64,000 bases of DNA from Plasmodium malariae (lineage: Eukaryota > Apicomplexa > Aconoidasida > Haemosporida > Plasmodiidae), in the NCBI RefSeq assembly GCF_900090045.1, contig NC_041785.1, forward strand, positions 2,445,001 to 2,509,000, written 5' to 3'. Shown here in pieces: positions 10,927-23,001 of the stretch. Within the stretch, counting starts at the first letter, position 1; each line of letters begins with the position of its first letter. The translations under genes and the position numbers were made by a program. The notes beneath the pieces were generated by a model that was given only the letters and a program-made list of their open reading frames with translations, made no database searches and was not told the DNA's origin.

Positions 10927-13900
10927 GTTGACACATATGCATTTGTGTAAGCAGTTATGTGTATATTCCCTCACCGTTTTACACCCTTCCTTTTTATTTC
11001 TGTTAGAGGAATTATTAAAAAGTTAACATTAGACAAAACAAAATTTAAACAAGGAGAGATTGTGGGTAACATAAAGTGCTTTGTTAATAGTTATGGGATA
11101 GATGAAGGAGACAGTAACATCCAAAGGCCAGTTCAGCCCTTAAGTGATGCTACATTGGTAAATCAGTTGATTTTAAATGACCATTACTTAGTGATAAGGT
11201 TCGTCTTTATTAATTTATTATTCACCTGTTGCACTCGACGGGCTTAACATATTTACATATTTGTATATTTACATATTTGTATATTTACATATTTGTATAT
11301 TTACATATTTGTATTTTTACATTTTTATATATTCATTTGTTAGTACTTTTGTCCTGTCATCCGTTCTTCAATTTGTCTATTCATTTACTTGCTGCCTGCC
11401 TACGTATTTCGCATCATTTTACGTAATTCCATACGCGTGCCCCTTTCCATTTGTAGGATAATTAAGTGCGAAAATCTACCCATAAGTAGCATAGACTTAA
11501 ACAATGTTAACATAAATGTGTGGGTAAAGTGGGACGGTATAGTTAACAAAACAAATACTGTGAGTAAAACTACTTCTCCCTTTTTTTATCAAAATTTATA
11601 TTATCCTATAAGATTAGTTGATAAAAAAGAATTAACAAATGAAAATCTAATTAGGAATATACTTCCAGTAGATTTAATTTCCAAGGGAGAAATATGTTTT
11701 GAAGTTCATAATAATAATGAAATATATTCAACAATTTTAGGTATTTTTGAATTACCATTTTCTGATATATTTAATTATGGAACGTATGACTATAGGTCCT
11801 TGGCACAGGTTATCGTTTGTGTGACAATTTACGCTAACCTTTAGCTTTATCCGTATTTTAAGCTTTATCTAAATTTTTAGTTTTAACCTTGATTTTAATA
11901 TTAAATTTTTTTTTTTTTTTTTTTTTAATATTATCATTACTGTCTTTACCTTCATTATCTGCACTAGCATCATTACTATTTTTTCTAACGATATATATAT
12001 TACATTACAGGAGAGTGCTAAGAGCAGTTCTATGTATAACGATTATAAGGACAATTATGAAGCAATCAGTGGTGGCATGAACGTTTCAAGCGATAACTAT
12101 GATGATTATTATGTGAGGCAATATAAAACTATTGTTTATAAGAACACGTTAGGTAAAGAAATACAACATATTTAAGTAAAATTTTCATCATACCATTCTA
12201 CACAGTCGCAGTATAGTAATGCAAAATTAGTGTTTACTTGTTAAGACAGTATACAACTTCTAACGAAATGCACGTACGTATGTGCATATTGAATTTGTAC
12301 CTGTTTTTGTGGTTCTATATGTATCTTTTCCTGCATCTATGTCTACATCTGTATGTGTTAACTACTTTTCTTTTTTATTTCAGAACTGATGTATTCCAAG
12401 GTGCACTTAAAATCATTAAACAAAGAAAACATACAGACAAAGAGAGAGTCAACCATTTCAGTGGAGGCATTCGTGATACCTCCTCTCCCTAGCGACTTGA
12501 TTTTCTTAAAAGAAAACAGAGTTCAAAATTCTTCGGCAGTCTACAAATCTATGTCAAAAAGGTGCTCAGCGGACGTGCGCACATGCATGTATACATATAT
12601 TTGCATATATGTTCAAATATGTGCATTTACGTATATATAGACATAAACACATATATATATGTGCATATAATTGCATACTTTACTTTTCGTATTTACACGT
12701 GACGACTCAATTTTCAGGTGGGAAAAGGATTTTGGGAAATTTAATGATACGTACCTCCAGTGGTTCCCGAAGGCCATTAAAGATAGAAGGTAGAAATATA
12801 AAATATAGCAAAACAGCTATATAAAAAAAAAAAAATAATAATAAAATAATAATATAAAATAAAATAACATCAAATATATTAACATTAAACAAAATAGCAT
12901 TAAACAAAATAGCATTAAACAAAATAGCATTAAACAAAAAAACATAAAATAAAATACCATAATATAATATAACAAAAAATAAAGTAAAAATATTATGAAC
13001 AGGTAAGGTAACTTTTAGAAACATGCACACACATCAATCTTTCACCTTTGTAGCTTTCCCTGTGTAAGCAGAAACGACTTCGACAACAATTTGTATCCAC
13101 TATGTAGTTTCATCACATCAATTAATTTACCTTCTCAAGTGTCCACACCCGGTATTTAAAAATTTTCTTAATCTTCTCATATAAAATTTACGCTTTTTAC
13201 TAGGAAAATATATTTGGTTAATATGCTAGCTTTTATTGTTTTATTTTATTTTACTCTATTTTATTTTACTTTATTTTACTATATTTTACTTTACTTTATT
13301 TTACTATATTTTACTTTATTTTATTTTACTTTATTTTACTATATTTTACTTTATTTTACTTTATTTTATTTTATTTTACTTTATTTTATTTTATTTTATT
13401 TTATTTATTTTATTTATTTTATTTTATTTTATTTTATTTTTTTTTTTTTTTTGGTAAGGACCTTTATTCCATTGGCTAAATAACATTGAGTATATTGAAA
13501 ATGAAGACGAGTCATCGATTTTTACGCCGCCTTATTTTTTCTTGTCATATAAAAAAGGAACAATACAAGATCACGTTATTTTGTTATGTTGTTGTCTAAA
13601 AGGGCTAGAGTACGACGCGTACGTTTGTAAAGGTACTCATGGGAAAATGAGCTAATGCTTGTGTAAGCGGCGAATATATGCACATGTGAGTGTATACGTA
13701 GATAGGTATATACATCCACATATACATACCTCCATGCATACATATGTTCCTATGAGTACATGTGCACGGACGCTTAAACGGATAACGTGTATATATTTAC
13801 CCCATGTATTCGCCTTTTTTTCTAAGGGACCATAAACAACGGGAAGAATGAGCACTACTGGGTCATGACTAGACACGAAGAGGGGTGGGTTTGCTTTTGG

Positions 13901-16900
13901 GAGGTTACAAACAAGTCGATTATCCATTTAAAGAATCGATGGAATAACAACAATTTTTTAAAGAATTCGGAAATAAGTCTTCAAAATGAAATGATAAATA
14001 AAATAAACAATAATGATAATGAAAAATATTATAGTGGAGAGTATTTGATGAGTTTTGTTAAATATGGTATGGAAGAATTAAAAAATAGAGAGAGGGAAAT
14101 AAAAGAAGAGTATAATTTAAAAGAAGAAAATAAGTTATATACTATGGATATATATGGAGACAATCAAATGAAAGATGAGAAAGTAAATATTGAAGAGATA
14201 TTACATAATGATGAAGAATTTTATAACATGTTTGAAGTAAAATATGAAAAAAATGAAACCTATAATAATAATAAGGCGTTAAAATATTTATTAGAAAATT
14301 TTTCTAGATATATACCCATTTCTCCAAAAATGTTTTTACTCGATTATGAAAATACATTAGCTTATGTTCCCTACTCATCTATTGAGGTAATTTTTAATGA
14401 TGAGCAGTTATATGGAAATATGCAAAATCACCACCCTGCATGCATTTTGTATGATTTAGAAAATAATTACCACTGGAGACCTTTTCTAAACCAGTCCCCT
14501 ACCCAGATAAAGAACGAGATTACTATCTCGACTCCGCTAAGCGACAAGCTTTCGTAAGAAGGAGGAATATGAGGGAATGGATAAACGAACGAATGGATAA
14601 GGGGAAATGTTAATCCTCTATCTATATTTTGTGCTTATTTTTACGCATTCATCATATACAATATATACATGTGTTTAAAGACATATGCAATATTTTTTAA
14701 AAAAACTTCTTTATAGAGGCCTACGACTTTTTCGTATGTATTAATGATTTATGTATTATTTTGTTTTGTTTTGTTATATTTTACTTTATTTATTCTTTTT
14801 TTTTTTTTTTTTTTTTACGTTTCTTCAATTTTTAGGGTAAAATATACAAACGAGTTGGAAGAAGAAATTCAAGAGATGATACATTTTATGCGAAATAATG
14901 AAGGGTTAGAAACAGACTTTGAATATTCAAAAGAGATAAGATATTTTTTAGAAATGTATATTGATTTATGTGAATATAAATTAAACCTGGATAATAATTA
15001 TAATACAAAACCTGAAAATTATGAATGGTCAGAACAAAAAGGTAAAGGTGATAATATTCAAAAGGGGGATAATAGACAAGGAAGCCAGAAGGGAGATGAA
15101 AATTTAGATGAAGATGAAAATGAACAAAATGTTTATGAAACAGGAAAAAAAGGGGAAAAAAATGATAATGCAGAATTAAAAAGGACATGGTCTCAATACA
15201 AAAATGATTACTATCCTAATATAGAAGCTCAATATATAAATAAGGAAGAATTAAATTTTTATAATTCTTATCATCCTACGAGAAATATTGAAATGATGAA
15301 CAATGAAAGAAAAAGACACTTAATTAATATTCCTGATGATTATATATATGGGATGAATGATGAAATTTATAGTAATGGAAAAGAGCAGTACATAAGAAAT
15401 TATGTATTTAGTAAAGATAGTACTGATATACTTAATAATTTTGATGAAAGCGTTAGGAAAAAAAATATAAAGCGTTTTAATAATACTGCAGTTCATTACT
15501 TAGAGAATGTTGAAGATATAGATAAAAGTTTAGGTAACATTTTTATAGATATGAAATCAGAAATGTATATTAACCAACTGTACAATGCAGACAGCAAAGT
15601 GAAGAACGAATACAGAACAGATGATCGGAATACCTTTATTGATGAATCAAAAATGAAGGGAGAGGCAATCAAATACATAAAGAGAAATGAAGAAAACATT
15701 CAAAGCATTAGTAGCAGCTATACGAGAGGGACTTACAATGTAAAGGATATAAATATAAGCTCAAGTAAACAAAAGACATATGCAAAAGATAACAATGAAG
15801 AAGAAAAATATGACGAAAATGAAGAGGAATTATTTAAGGAGGTGAAAGAAAAATATGACGAAAATGAAGAGGAATTATTTAAGGAGGTGAAAGAAAAATA
15901 TGACGAAAATGAAGAGGAATTATTAAGAGTAAAAAATATGACGAAAATGAAAAATTATTTAAGGAGGTGAAAGAAAAATATGACGAAAATGAAGAAAAAT
16001 TATTTAAGGAGGTGAAAGAAAAATATGACGAAAATGAAGAAAAATTATTTAAGGAGGTGAAAGAAAAATATGACGAAAATGAAGAAGAATTATATAAGGA
16101 GATAAAAGAAAAATATTACTACGATGAAGATTTTTGTAGTCTTGAAAAGGAGGGACATTCTACTAATAAGGTTCTTCCCAACAAGTTTATAAAAAGATAC
16201 AATAAACAGAATAACAATTTATTTATACTCCAAATGAGCTTAAGAAAGAAAGAAAAACGCATAAAGCAAGAAATGGTTGATGTGAAATTGAAAAAGATAA
16301 ACAAACCAAAGGATAAGATGAGTAAAAAAACATTCTGCAGTTTTATAGATACGCAGGAATTTCTAAAGTGTAGTCTGAGTAGTAAAGAAATCAGGATGAG
16401 CAGGGAAAACATGAATAATAAAGAAAGCACGAAAAGCATTGAACAGCTTAGTAGCGAATGTTTGAACGATTCAAAACGCGCTCCCCCAATATATGAGGAA
16501 TGTGTTAATAATAGACATACGTTTAACGGGTACTTTATTATTCCCTCGAAGGGGAATTATACAAATGAAAAAATGAATAATTCCGTTAATAAAGAATTTT
16601 TAAACGATAATAAGAATCATACTAATTATTCTTTTGAAGGAACAAAGAGTAAAGAAGAAAGCCCAAATGGTGGGGCAACAACTGGGACTGGAGAAATAAG
16701 AAAAAAAAAGGAAAAAACAGAAAAAATAGAATTATCTGGTACGAACATAAACAGTTCAAGAGATACACTCCTAACCAGCACACTATACACGTGCTCTTTA
16801 AGCAAGAATGATAACACATATCATCAGTGTTGTAAAGAAAATAAAAAAGGTTACTTCGAAATTAAAGAAAAATTAATCAGCTTGGTTGATAAATATAAAA

Positions 16901-17995
16901 GAAGACATAATATAAAAGCAATGGAAAAGAAAAGTTCATGTCGTAGAGGAATGTACGGGGATGAATATGATATGACAAGAATGAAAAAAAATATATTTAA
17001 ATGTAAAATTATTTTATTCAAATGTAAGTTTAAGAAAAAAGAAGAGGAGAAGAAAAAGGAGCGAGACACAGGAGAAAAGGAAAACTTTATAGATTTTACA
17101 AAAAACTCCTTTTCCTTAAGCAACAGAACGCTCATCGAAAAAGAAAATTCTACTTCATTAAGTGATAGAGAAATAGTAAGTCTAAACAAACGTAAAAATT
17201 TCCTTCATCAGAATAATCACCAAATGTATAGGGACTCAAATTTCCTGGATATGAATAATGGCCAGGCAGGGGTAAATCAAGTAATAGTAATTCAGGCAAA
17301 ATTGATTTTCTCTATGAGCACAAAACATACGTAGTGCATGACTAAACTGAATATATTTATTAGTTAAATTTTTATACACGCACACATTTACACATCCTTA
17401 TATTTACACTCTATAGCAAATCTGAACCCAGAAAAGCTATACATTGAAGTGATTTATTCATTTTTTTTTATTTCTTTTTTATTTTTGTAAAAAGAATAAT
17501 TATAGAGATGAATTACAACAACAGACCCCAGGGTATCCGGTGGCTCAAAGCAACAACATAGTTAATGATCCTAGTAACATAATGCAAAATAGTGAATTTA
17601 GTGGAAAATTTAATGAATGCGTTCAGAATAAAAGTATGAACAAAGAATGTGGGCAAAATGAAAATGATGAAAGTGCATCCAAAAAAAAATATACTTTAAC
17701 ATCACCACCTAAAACATGGTCAAGATTAAACTCAACATCCAAATATGTTGCTCATCAAATTTCCCAATGGAGATGGTACTACTCATTGGTAAGGTTTAAC
17801 ATTCCTCAAATTCAGTTAATATAGGAAATCAATTTATGAACAAAAAAAAAAAAACTTACACGTTTCGTTAACTGGATGACTTTAATTAAATGTATTCACC
17901 TTTTTTTGATAAGTGTATATGATATCAGGGGTTCCTGTTACTATTTTATATGTCTTCACGCGTACACACATACGTGTATGTATATTTATACATAC

Positions 17996-18029
<34 letters not shown>

Positions 18030-18540
18030 GTATATATATGTTTATATTAATGTCTATATTTATATTTAAACCTACGCATATGTTACTAAAGGAAGAGCAG
18101 TACTTTAATTGGCAATACTACAAATTTCCCGTCCCCCCAAATCACACATTTGTTGGATTTCCTATCCATTTTTCGACAATCGGTATTATGAAGAGAAAAT
18201 AAAAAAAAAAAAAAAAAATATGAACATGCAATATTATTTTAGTGACATTCATAAAAAAAGTTCATTACCATTTGCACACAAAAAATATACGTCATACGTA
18301 TGTTACAATTTGTTCCTTGTAGACTTCACCGAAGTAAAATCCTTTTTGTTACATTCTAAACGATTTGAAAACATCATAAAGTTATCAATAGATAACATTT
18401 CATTTGTCATATATTGTAAAGTTTATCCTTTAATAAGTGGAGTCATGTCCAATTGGGTATTTTTAGGATGTTTAGTCCCATGGATGGTTATAAGAAAAAA
18501 AGAAATTTACATGAACAATTTATATTTTTTTTTTTATTAA
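8366..18540 (+). CDS. CC2D2A/CEP76-family protein (C2 plus transglutaminase-like), about 19 exons, frame break in exon 16
   Basis: Exons joined by matching splice phases: 8366-8679 (or to 8662), 8902/8904-9065, 9271-9408, 9551-9645, 9917-10140, 10294-10545, 10739-10836, 11007-11198, 11457-11808, 12011-12152, 12384-12561, 12718-12789, 13054-13151, 13459-13632, 13827-14553, 14836-17280 (or 17271), 17495-17788, 18092-18182, 18323-18540. The product is about 2,090 residues. Exons 3-7 carry a first C2-like region ([20 protein letters not shown]). Exon 9 carries a clear C2 ([20 protein letters not shown]). Exons 14-15 carry the inactive transglutaminase-like fold ([33 protein letters not shown]). 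Exons 18-19 carry the family C-terminus ([30 protein letters not shown]). A charged insert of roughly 850 residues fills exon 16. Family members act at centrioles or the ciliary transition zone, so a role in male-gamete flagella or centriolar plaque is inferred. The CC2D2A domain order fits best; CEP76 is the alternative. Confidence 0.85.
9688..9744. repeat. (ATGT)n microsatellite in intron 4 of the CC2D2A/CEP76-family gene
   Basis: About 14 tandem ATGT units followed by a short (TA) run, wholly inside the intron between exons 4 and 5. Confidence 0.85.
11247..11330. repeat. 16-bp repeat in intron 8
   Basis: About five copies of ACATATTTGTATATTT in the intron between the exons ending at 11198 and starting at 11457. 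Confidence 0.75.
12880..12950. repeat. 15-bp repeat in intron 12
   Basis: About five copies of AACAAAATAGCATTA with drift at the edges, inside the intron between exons 12 and 13. Confidence 0.75.
13228..13452. repeat. TTTTA/TTTAC pentamer array forming the 3' part of intron 13
   Basis: A dense T-rich array of TTTTA, TTTAC and TATTT units ending in poly(T) directly before the acceptor GGTAAG at 13453-13458. It extends the pyrimidine tract of the intron to more than 200 bp and creates false Leu/Tyr/Phe frames. Confidence 0.8.
15795..16112 (+). repeat. 45-bp coding repeat (15-residue unit) containing a frame break
   Basis: Seven or so copies encode units like [15 protein letters not shown]. 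One copy between about 15921 and 15956 is 10 bases short, with losses spread as single bases (TTT to TT, GG to G, and so on). This switches the frame. Later copies use EEKLF in place of EEELF. Confidence 0.85.
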
Positions 18541-18586
18541 AGCATAATGAAACTTAAATATATTTATGGCCCGTCATATGTATACG

Positions 18587-18654
<68 letters not shown>

Positions 18655-19364
18655 CGTATATACACATTTTTGTATGCATGCATGGTGAGAGAGATATAAA
18701 GACAGTATAATAAAAATATGCAAACTCTAATAAAACAAAACGAAACAAAAAAAAAAAAATTATCTTCTCAGACTGCCCAAGAAAGGGAAACTAAAATGAA
18801 AAAAACCCCGAAAAAAAATGTTAACAGGAGATAGGAGTGATAAAAAATTTTAATTCAACATAATACAAAAAAGATATGAAAAATAGGGAAAAAATGATTA
18901 CGAGTTCTACTAACTGCTGTATGCCTTCAGAAGCGTGAGTACACATGGATGTATATTTATATTGGGAATGGCAAAAAAATATGACCTTTTTGCTTTTTTT
19001 ATTATTTACTATATTTTTTCAAATAATTTTTCGTATTTTTTTTTCATTTTTTCGCATTTTTACTTGTGGTGTTTTTTTTTTTTTTTTTTTTTTTATTATC
19101 TTTTATGTTTTGTATTTTTAAAAAAAACAAGTTGTTTTGTTTAATTCCGCTTTTTGTGCCATATAATATTAAAATGGTGGTTTGCTTTTTATCTGCTTTG
19201 CTACTTTGCTACTTTGCTACTTTGCTTCTTTGCTTCTTTGCTACTTTGCTTCTTTGCTACTTTGCTTCTTTGCTACTTTGCTTCTTTGCTTCTTTGCTTC
19301 TTTGCTTCTTTGCTTCTTTGCCGTTCTACTGCTTTAGCGCTTATGACTATTAAACACAAATGCT
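18541..19364. other. Convergent intergenic region between the CC2D2A/CEP76-family gene and mPheRS
   Basis: Two 3' ends face each other. It contains a (TA)n run (18595-18655), several poly(A)/poly(T) tracts and an octamer array near the PheRS stop. No gene seen. Confidence 0.6.
19193..19322. repeat. 8-bp array CTACTTTG / CTTCTTTG
   Basis: About 16 tandem octamers, with the two variants intermixed at first and CTTCTTTG dominating towards the PheRS end. It lies 43 bp beyond the PheRS stop codon. Confidence 0.85.
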
Positions 19365-20807
19365 TCACCTAATAACTACAGAACACTCTTTAATTAACTT
19401 TTGAATAACCTTGTTCTGTATGTCATTAACACTTTTATGGGTTAGATTTTGCTTATGCGAGCGATAGGTTATTCTGTAGCATACGCTTGCTTTGTTTGTG
19501 TGGGGATTATAATAGTGATCTATCTTTTTCACTTCCTCGATGTTTTCATGTGCTATATCTCTACATATTTGAAAAAACAAGGTTTCATTAAAAGAATCGT
19601 TAATATAAAATGTGACATCCTTTATTATTGATGGAAAGTTACTGAATGGTCGAAATGATGAAATTTCATTTTCTTTAAATTGAGATATAAACCTTTTATC
19701 ATTAGACCACAATAAACGTATATCATATATATCATATAATAACATAGCTAATCTTTCAAGACCTATACCAAATGCCCATCCTTCGTGATTTATATCTTTT
19801 ATAAATTCATAAATTTTTTTTTCAATTCTGTCACTTAGATGTTTTTTACATAAATTATTAATAATAGAAGAAACGCGTTCTTCAACACATGAACATTCCT
19901 CTATATTTTTAACGTCATTACATTTATCAATTATCTTCATCAAATTCTTATCAAACATGGCAATTTCGTTTTCTATTATTTGATTTAAATCTTTCTCGTA
20001 CAGACATATGGCAATTACTTCTTTTTTAATTTTACCACATCCTAGGACTTCGATCCACTTGTTATTACCAGAGCTTCCATTGCTTCGGTTAGTACTGCCA
20101 TCAAAGGAACCATCACTACTACTATTTGTACTCACATCAATGCTCATATCAGGAGTAGCAACTCCTCTTGCCCTTATATATAACTCGTATGATGGCTCGG
20201 TAAAAGGAAAGGTGGTGTTACTGTCCCATTTCATTTCTATCTTTTTCGAACTAAACAAATAACTAATTAACTGCTCAAGTTTTTTTTTCAAATCCGATTC
20301 AGCGTTAAAACTTTTGGGTTGTATTAAATACCCATCTGTTTGATGAAAAATAGGGAAGTGATATTTATCTATTTCATCTTTTCTGTATACGGCACCTGTA
20401 TAAATAACATTTTTATAATTTTGTCTTAACAAGTCAGGTAAATGTGCAGTCATATGTGTACGCTTTAATTTTATTTTATCATGATATAATAATTTATTAG
20501 CTAAGTAATATTTATAAATAGAATTTATGTTATCAAATGGGGTATAATAATTTTGAAAATAAAAAGAGAAATTTTTTATGTAATGTTCATTTAAATAAAA
20601 AGTGTCTTTAATATTTCTAGCAGAGTGTGTCAAGGGAACAAGGAGTTCATCAAAATTTTGTTTTACGGATATTTCACTATTTAAGTTATCAATATTTTCG
20701 AATTTAAAAAAGTTTTCAATTTTATTTTTTATCGTCCTTATTGGATGGTTCACTATGTCATATAGTATTTTCCCCTGATTTGATAAAACTAATTTCGGTA
20801 AAGTCAT
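19365..20807 (-). CDS. Phenylalanine--tRNA ligase, monomeric mitochondrial type
   Basis: Single-chain class II synthetase that charges tRNA-Phe with phenylalanine, expected in the mitochondrion. It has 480 residues. The catalytic core runs from about residue 55 to 375. Motif 2 region is at 134-162 (YTGAVYRKDE, then FHQTDGYLI), a WIEVLGCG strand at 251-258, and motif 3 at 345-373 (AFGIGLERLAMLLY). The C-terminal ferredoxin-fold anticodon-binding domain is at about 385-480 (FRPFSNFPSIIKDVTFYI). A single chain carrying both modules is the mitochondrial form; the cytosolic enzyme is alpha2beta2. A Ser/Asn/Gly insert (residues 222-248) is parasite-specific. The ATG at 20807 is preceded two codons upstream by an in-frame TGA. 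The protein starts at the point where mature mitochondrial enzymes begin (LSNQGKILYDIVNHP), with no presequence, so an upstream coding exon may be missing. Confidence 0.93.
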   Translation of the reverse strand: MTLPKLVLSNQGKILYDIVNHPIRTIKNKIENFFKFENIDNLNSEISVKQNFDELLVPLTHSARNIKDTFYLNEHYIKNFSFYFQNYYTPFDNINSIYKYYLANKLLYHDKIKLKRTHMTAHLPDLLRQNYKNVIYTGAVYRKDEIDKYHFPIFHQTDGYLIQPKSFNAESDLKKKLEQLISYLFSSKKIEMKWDSNTTFPFTEPSYELYIRARGVATPDMSIDVSTNSSSDGSFDGSTNRSNGSSGNNKWIEVLGCGKIKKEVIAICLYEKDLNQIIENEIAMFDKNLMKIIDKCNDVKNIEECSCVEERVSSIINNLCKKHLSDRIEKKIYEFIKDINHEGWAFGIGLERLAMLLYDIYDIRLLWSNDKRFISQFKENEISSFRPFSNFPSIIKDVTFYINDSFNETLFFQICRDIAHENIEEVKKIDHYYNPHTNKASVCYRITYRSHKQNLTHKSVNDIQNKVIQKLIKECSVVIR

Positions 20808-21884
20808 ATCTCATAATGCTACTATAGCTTGAAAATGCGGCATTTTTTTTTTTTTTTTTTTTTTTTTTAGTTTTCTGCGTTTTTGCATTGTACTGGTATA
20901 TATATATAATTGCGTTTTACTTATGTAAAAAACGGGAATAGCTTTACCTATCAGTATATGTGCAACGACCTATTGCATCTTCTTTTATTTCGAAAATAAC
21001 TATATTGTAACTAAGGAGAAAGGACTATAAGTTCTCCGTTTAACTTATATAACAAAGCTATTTTTGTGCGCTTATTGCTATATCCACCATTCTGAACACG
21101 GTCATTTTATGTACATATACATATGTTATATCACGCATACGTTGTATCTTACATATGTTGTATCCACACATATGTATATATATGAAATAAATTAAAGCAA
21201 ATGGATGAAGAAAAAAAATAAAAATAAATTAAAATAAAACAAAATAAAAAAAAAAAAAAGAAAAAATATTTAATTTCAAATTCTTAGTAATCATATTTAT
21301 TTTATAATTTTAAAATAAAGCATAAGAGCATTGGAATTTTTTGATAGCATGATGTTTTGTCGGTTTAAAAGGTAACATTGGAGAGTGATTGCATATATAT
21401 ATATGTATATATATATTTATATTTATGTATATATATATATATTTATATTTATGTATATATATATATTTGTATTTATGTATATATATATTTATATTTACAT
21501 TTATAATTTTTTGTGATATCATTTGCTATGTTTTATATGGGCATGTATAAACGGAAATTCAGCTGTTGCATTTAATTATATTAATGTGTTATGAATATTT
21601 ATGAAGCTCATGTATCACTGATTTACATTATTATGAGGCTATAAGTTAGGTGTTATCTTATGTGCTTCTTCATTGTTCGTGTGTATGTAGGTGCATTGTT
21701 TTCATGCCTTAAACGATAACTTGAAAAAAAGGAGGAAACTTTTATTTTTTATTTTTTTTTTAAATTTTTTTTAATTTTTTTTTTAAATTTTAAAAAAATT
21801 TTATTTTTTATATAGCTTAAAAGAGCTAACAAGATAGTTCTTTTCATCGTTTATTTTAAGAGCATAATTAGGTAAAAAAAAAAA

Positions 21885-22088
21885 TAGAGTAAAATAAAAT
21901 TAAGAAAAATAAAATTAAGAAAAATAAAGAAAAATAAAATTAAGTAAAATGAAATAAAGATAAAATCAAGAAAAATAAAATCAAGAAAAATAAAATCAAG
22001 AAAAATAAAATTAAGTAAAATGAAATAAAGATAAAATCAAGAAAAATAGAATCAAGAAAAATAAAATTAAGTAAAATGAAATAAAGTA
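21885..22088. repeat. A-rich tandem repeat of AATAAAATTAAGAAAA / AATAAAATCAAG units
   Basis: Ten or more imperfect units of 13-16 bp mixing AATAAAATTAAG, AATAAAATCAAG and GAAATAAAG. A block of about 66 bp recurs, giving a second-level periodicity. Confidence 0.7.
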
Positions 22089-22148
22089 ATAATAATAATA
22101 ATAGTAATTTGTTGTTATAAATGTGCGTACATACGTGTATGCATACAC

Positions 22149-22328
22149 ATGATGTCCATGTTTATTACACCTATATACAAGTGGTGCGTGAAAAAGCTCA
22201 TCAGGTGCAATAAAAATACCTGTGTTCAAGTAAAAAAAGATAACATGAAAGTGCTCAAAGAATTCTGTTTCTTCTATTTTAATAAAATAAAACTCTTCAT
22301 TCTTTTTTTAAAATACTTAAAAATATAG
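22149..22328 (+). CDS. Candidate short ORF or first exon, unrecognised
   Basis: A 59-codon frame starting with tandem ATGs. It encodes MFITPIYKWCVKKLIRCNKN and then an AT-rich tail. An alternative reading uses a GTAAAA donor after the Gln codon ending at 22233 (phase 0) and the acceptor in CGAAACAG near 22579, which would finish the protein four residues later. Trp, Cys, Pro and Arg in the first half are unusual for random sequence here. Either a micro-protein or coincidence. Confidence 0.2.
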   Translation: MMSMFITPIYKWCVKKLIRCNKNTCVQVKKDNMKVLKEFCFFYFNKIKLFILFLKYLKI

Positions 22329-22668
22329 TTTTTATGCTTTGTTTTGAATTATTTTACTCTACAGCTTGCTTCACTCTATATAGTCTATTTTTTTTTTTTT
22401 TTTTTAAAGATTATACTATAGCTGCGTTTTGGTAGGCCTCTTGTACTTGCCATATAAGTATGCATATATACATATGCATGTAAAGTATATATGTACATGT
22501 AGCCTTTTAGTTATTTATTCTCTTACAGTATTTAAATGTGAAACATATTAGTAAAAGCCATTTTCTATTTCGAAACAGGATGGTTTGTATTAAATTTTAA
22601 AAATGAAAATATAGTAATTTATATATTTAATTTAAAACAAAATTGTCTATATTATTATTTAGAGTAAG

Positions 22669-22706
<38 letters not shown>

Positions 22707-22945
22707 AATGAGAGAAATATTACTCATTTGTATTTCCTCTTAAAAAAAAAAAAAATTATGATTTTATATTTTTTCGCTTTAAATAATAAAATTAATAGCC
22801 TATAATTTTGCATTTAAGTCTTAAATTTTGCTTGTGAATTTTCCACTTCTTAACGTACCAAGAATTATGAGAACGTGAGGATGACACATGCTTGAATGTG
22901 TACCATGTGCATGTGTATATTTATTTTATTTTCCACGGTATGTAC

Positions 22946-23001
<56 letters not shown>

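Noticed and set aside
10759..10974. Minus-strand frame ending ...[10 protein letters not shown]
   Set aside because: It is the complement of exon 7 of the CC2D2A/CEP76-family gene plus an intronic microsatellite.
13214..13483. Leu/Tyr/Phe frames at 13.2-13.5 kb
   Set aside because: They are the T-rich tract of an intron in the CC2D2A/CEP76-family gene.
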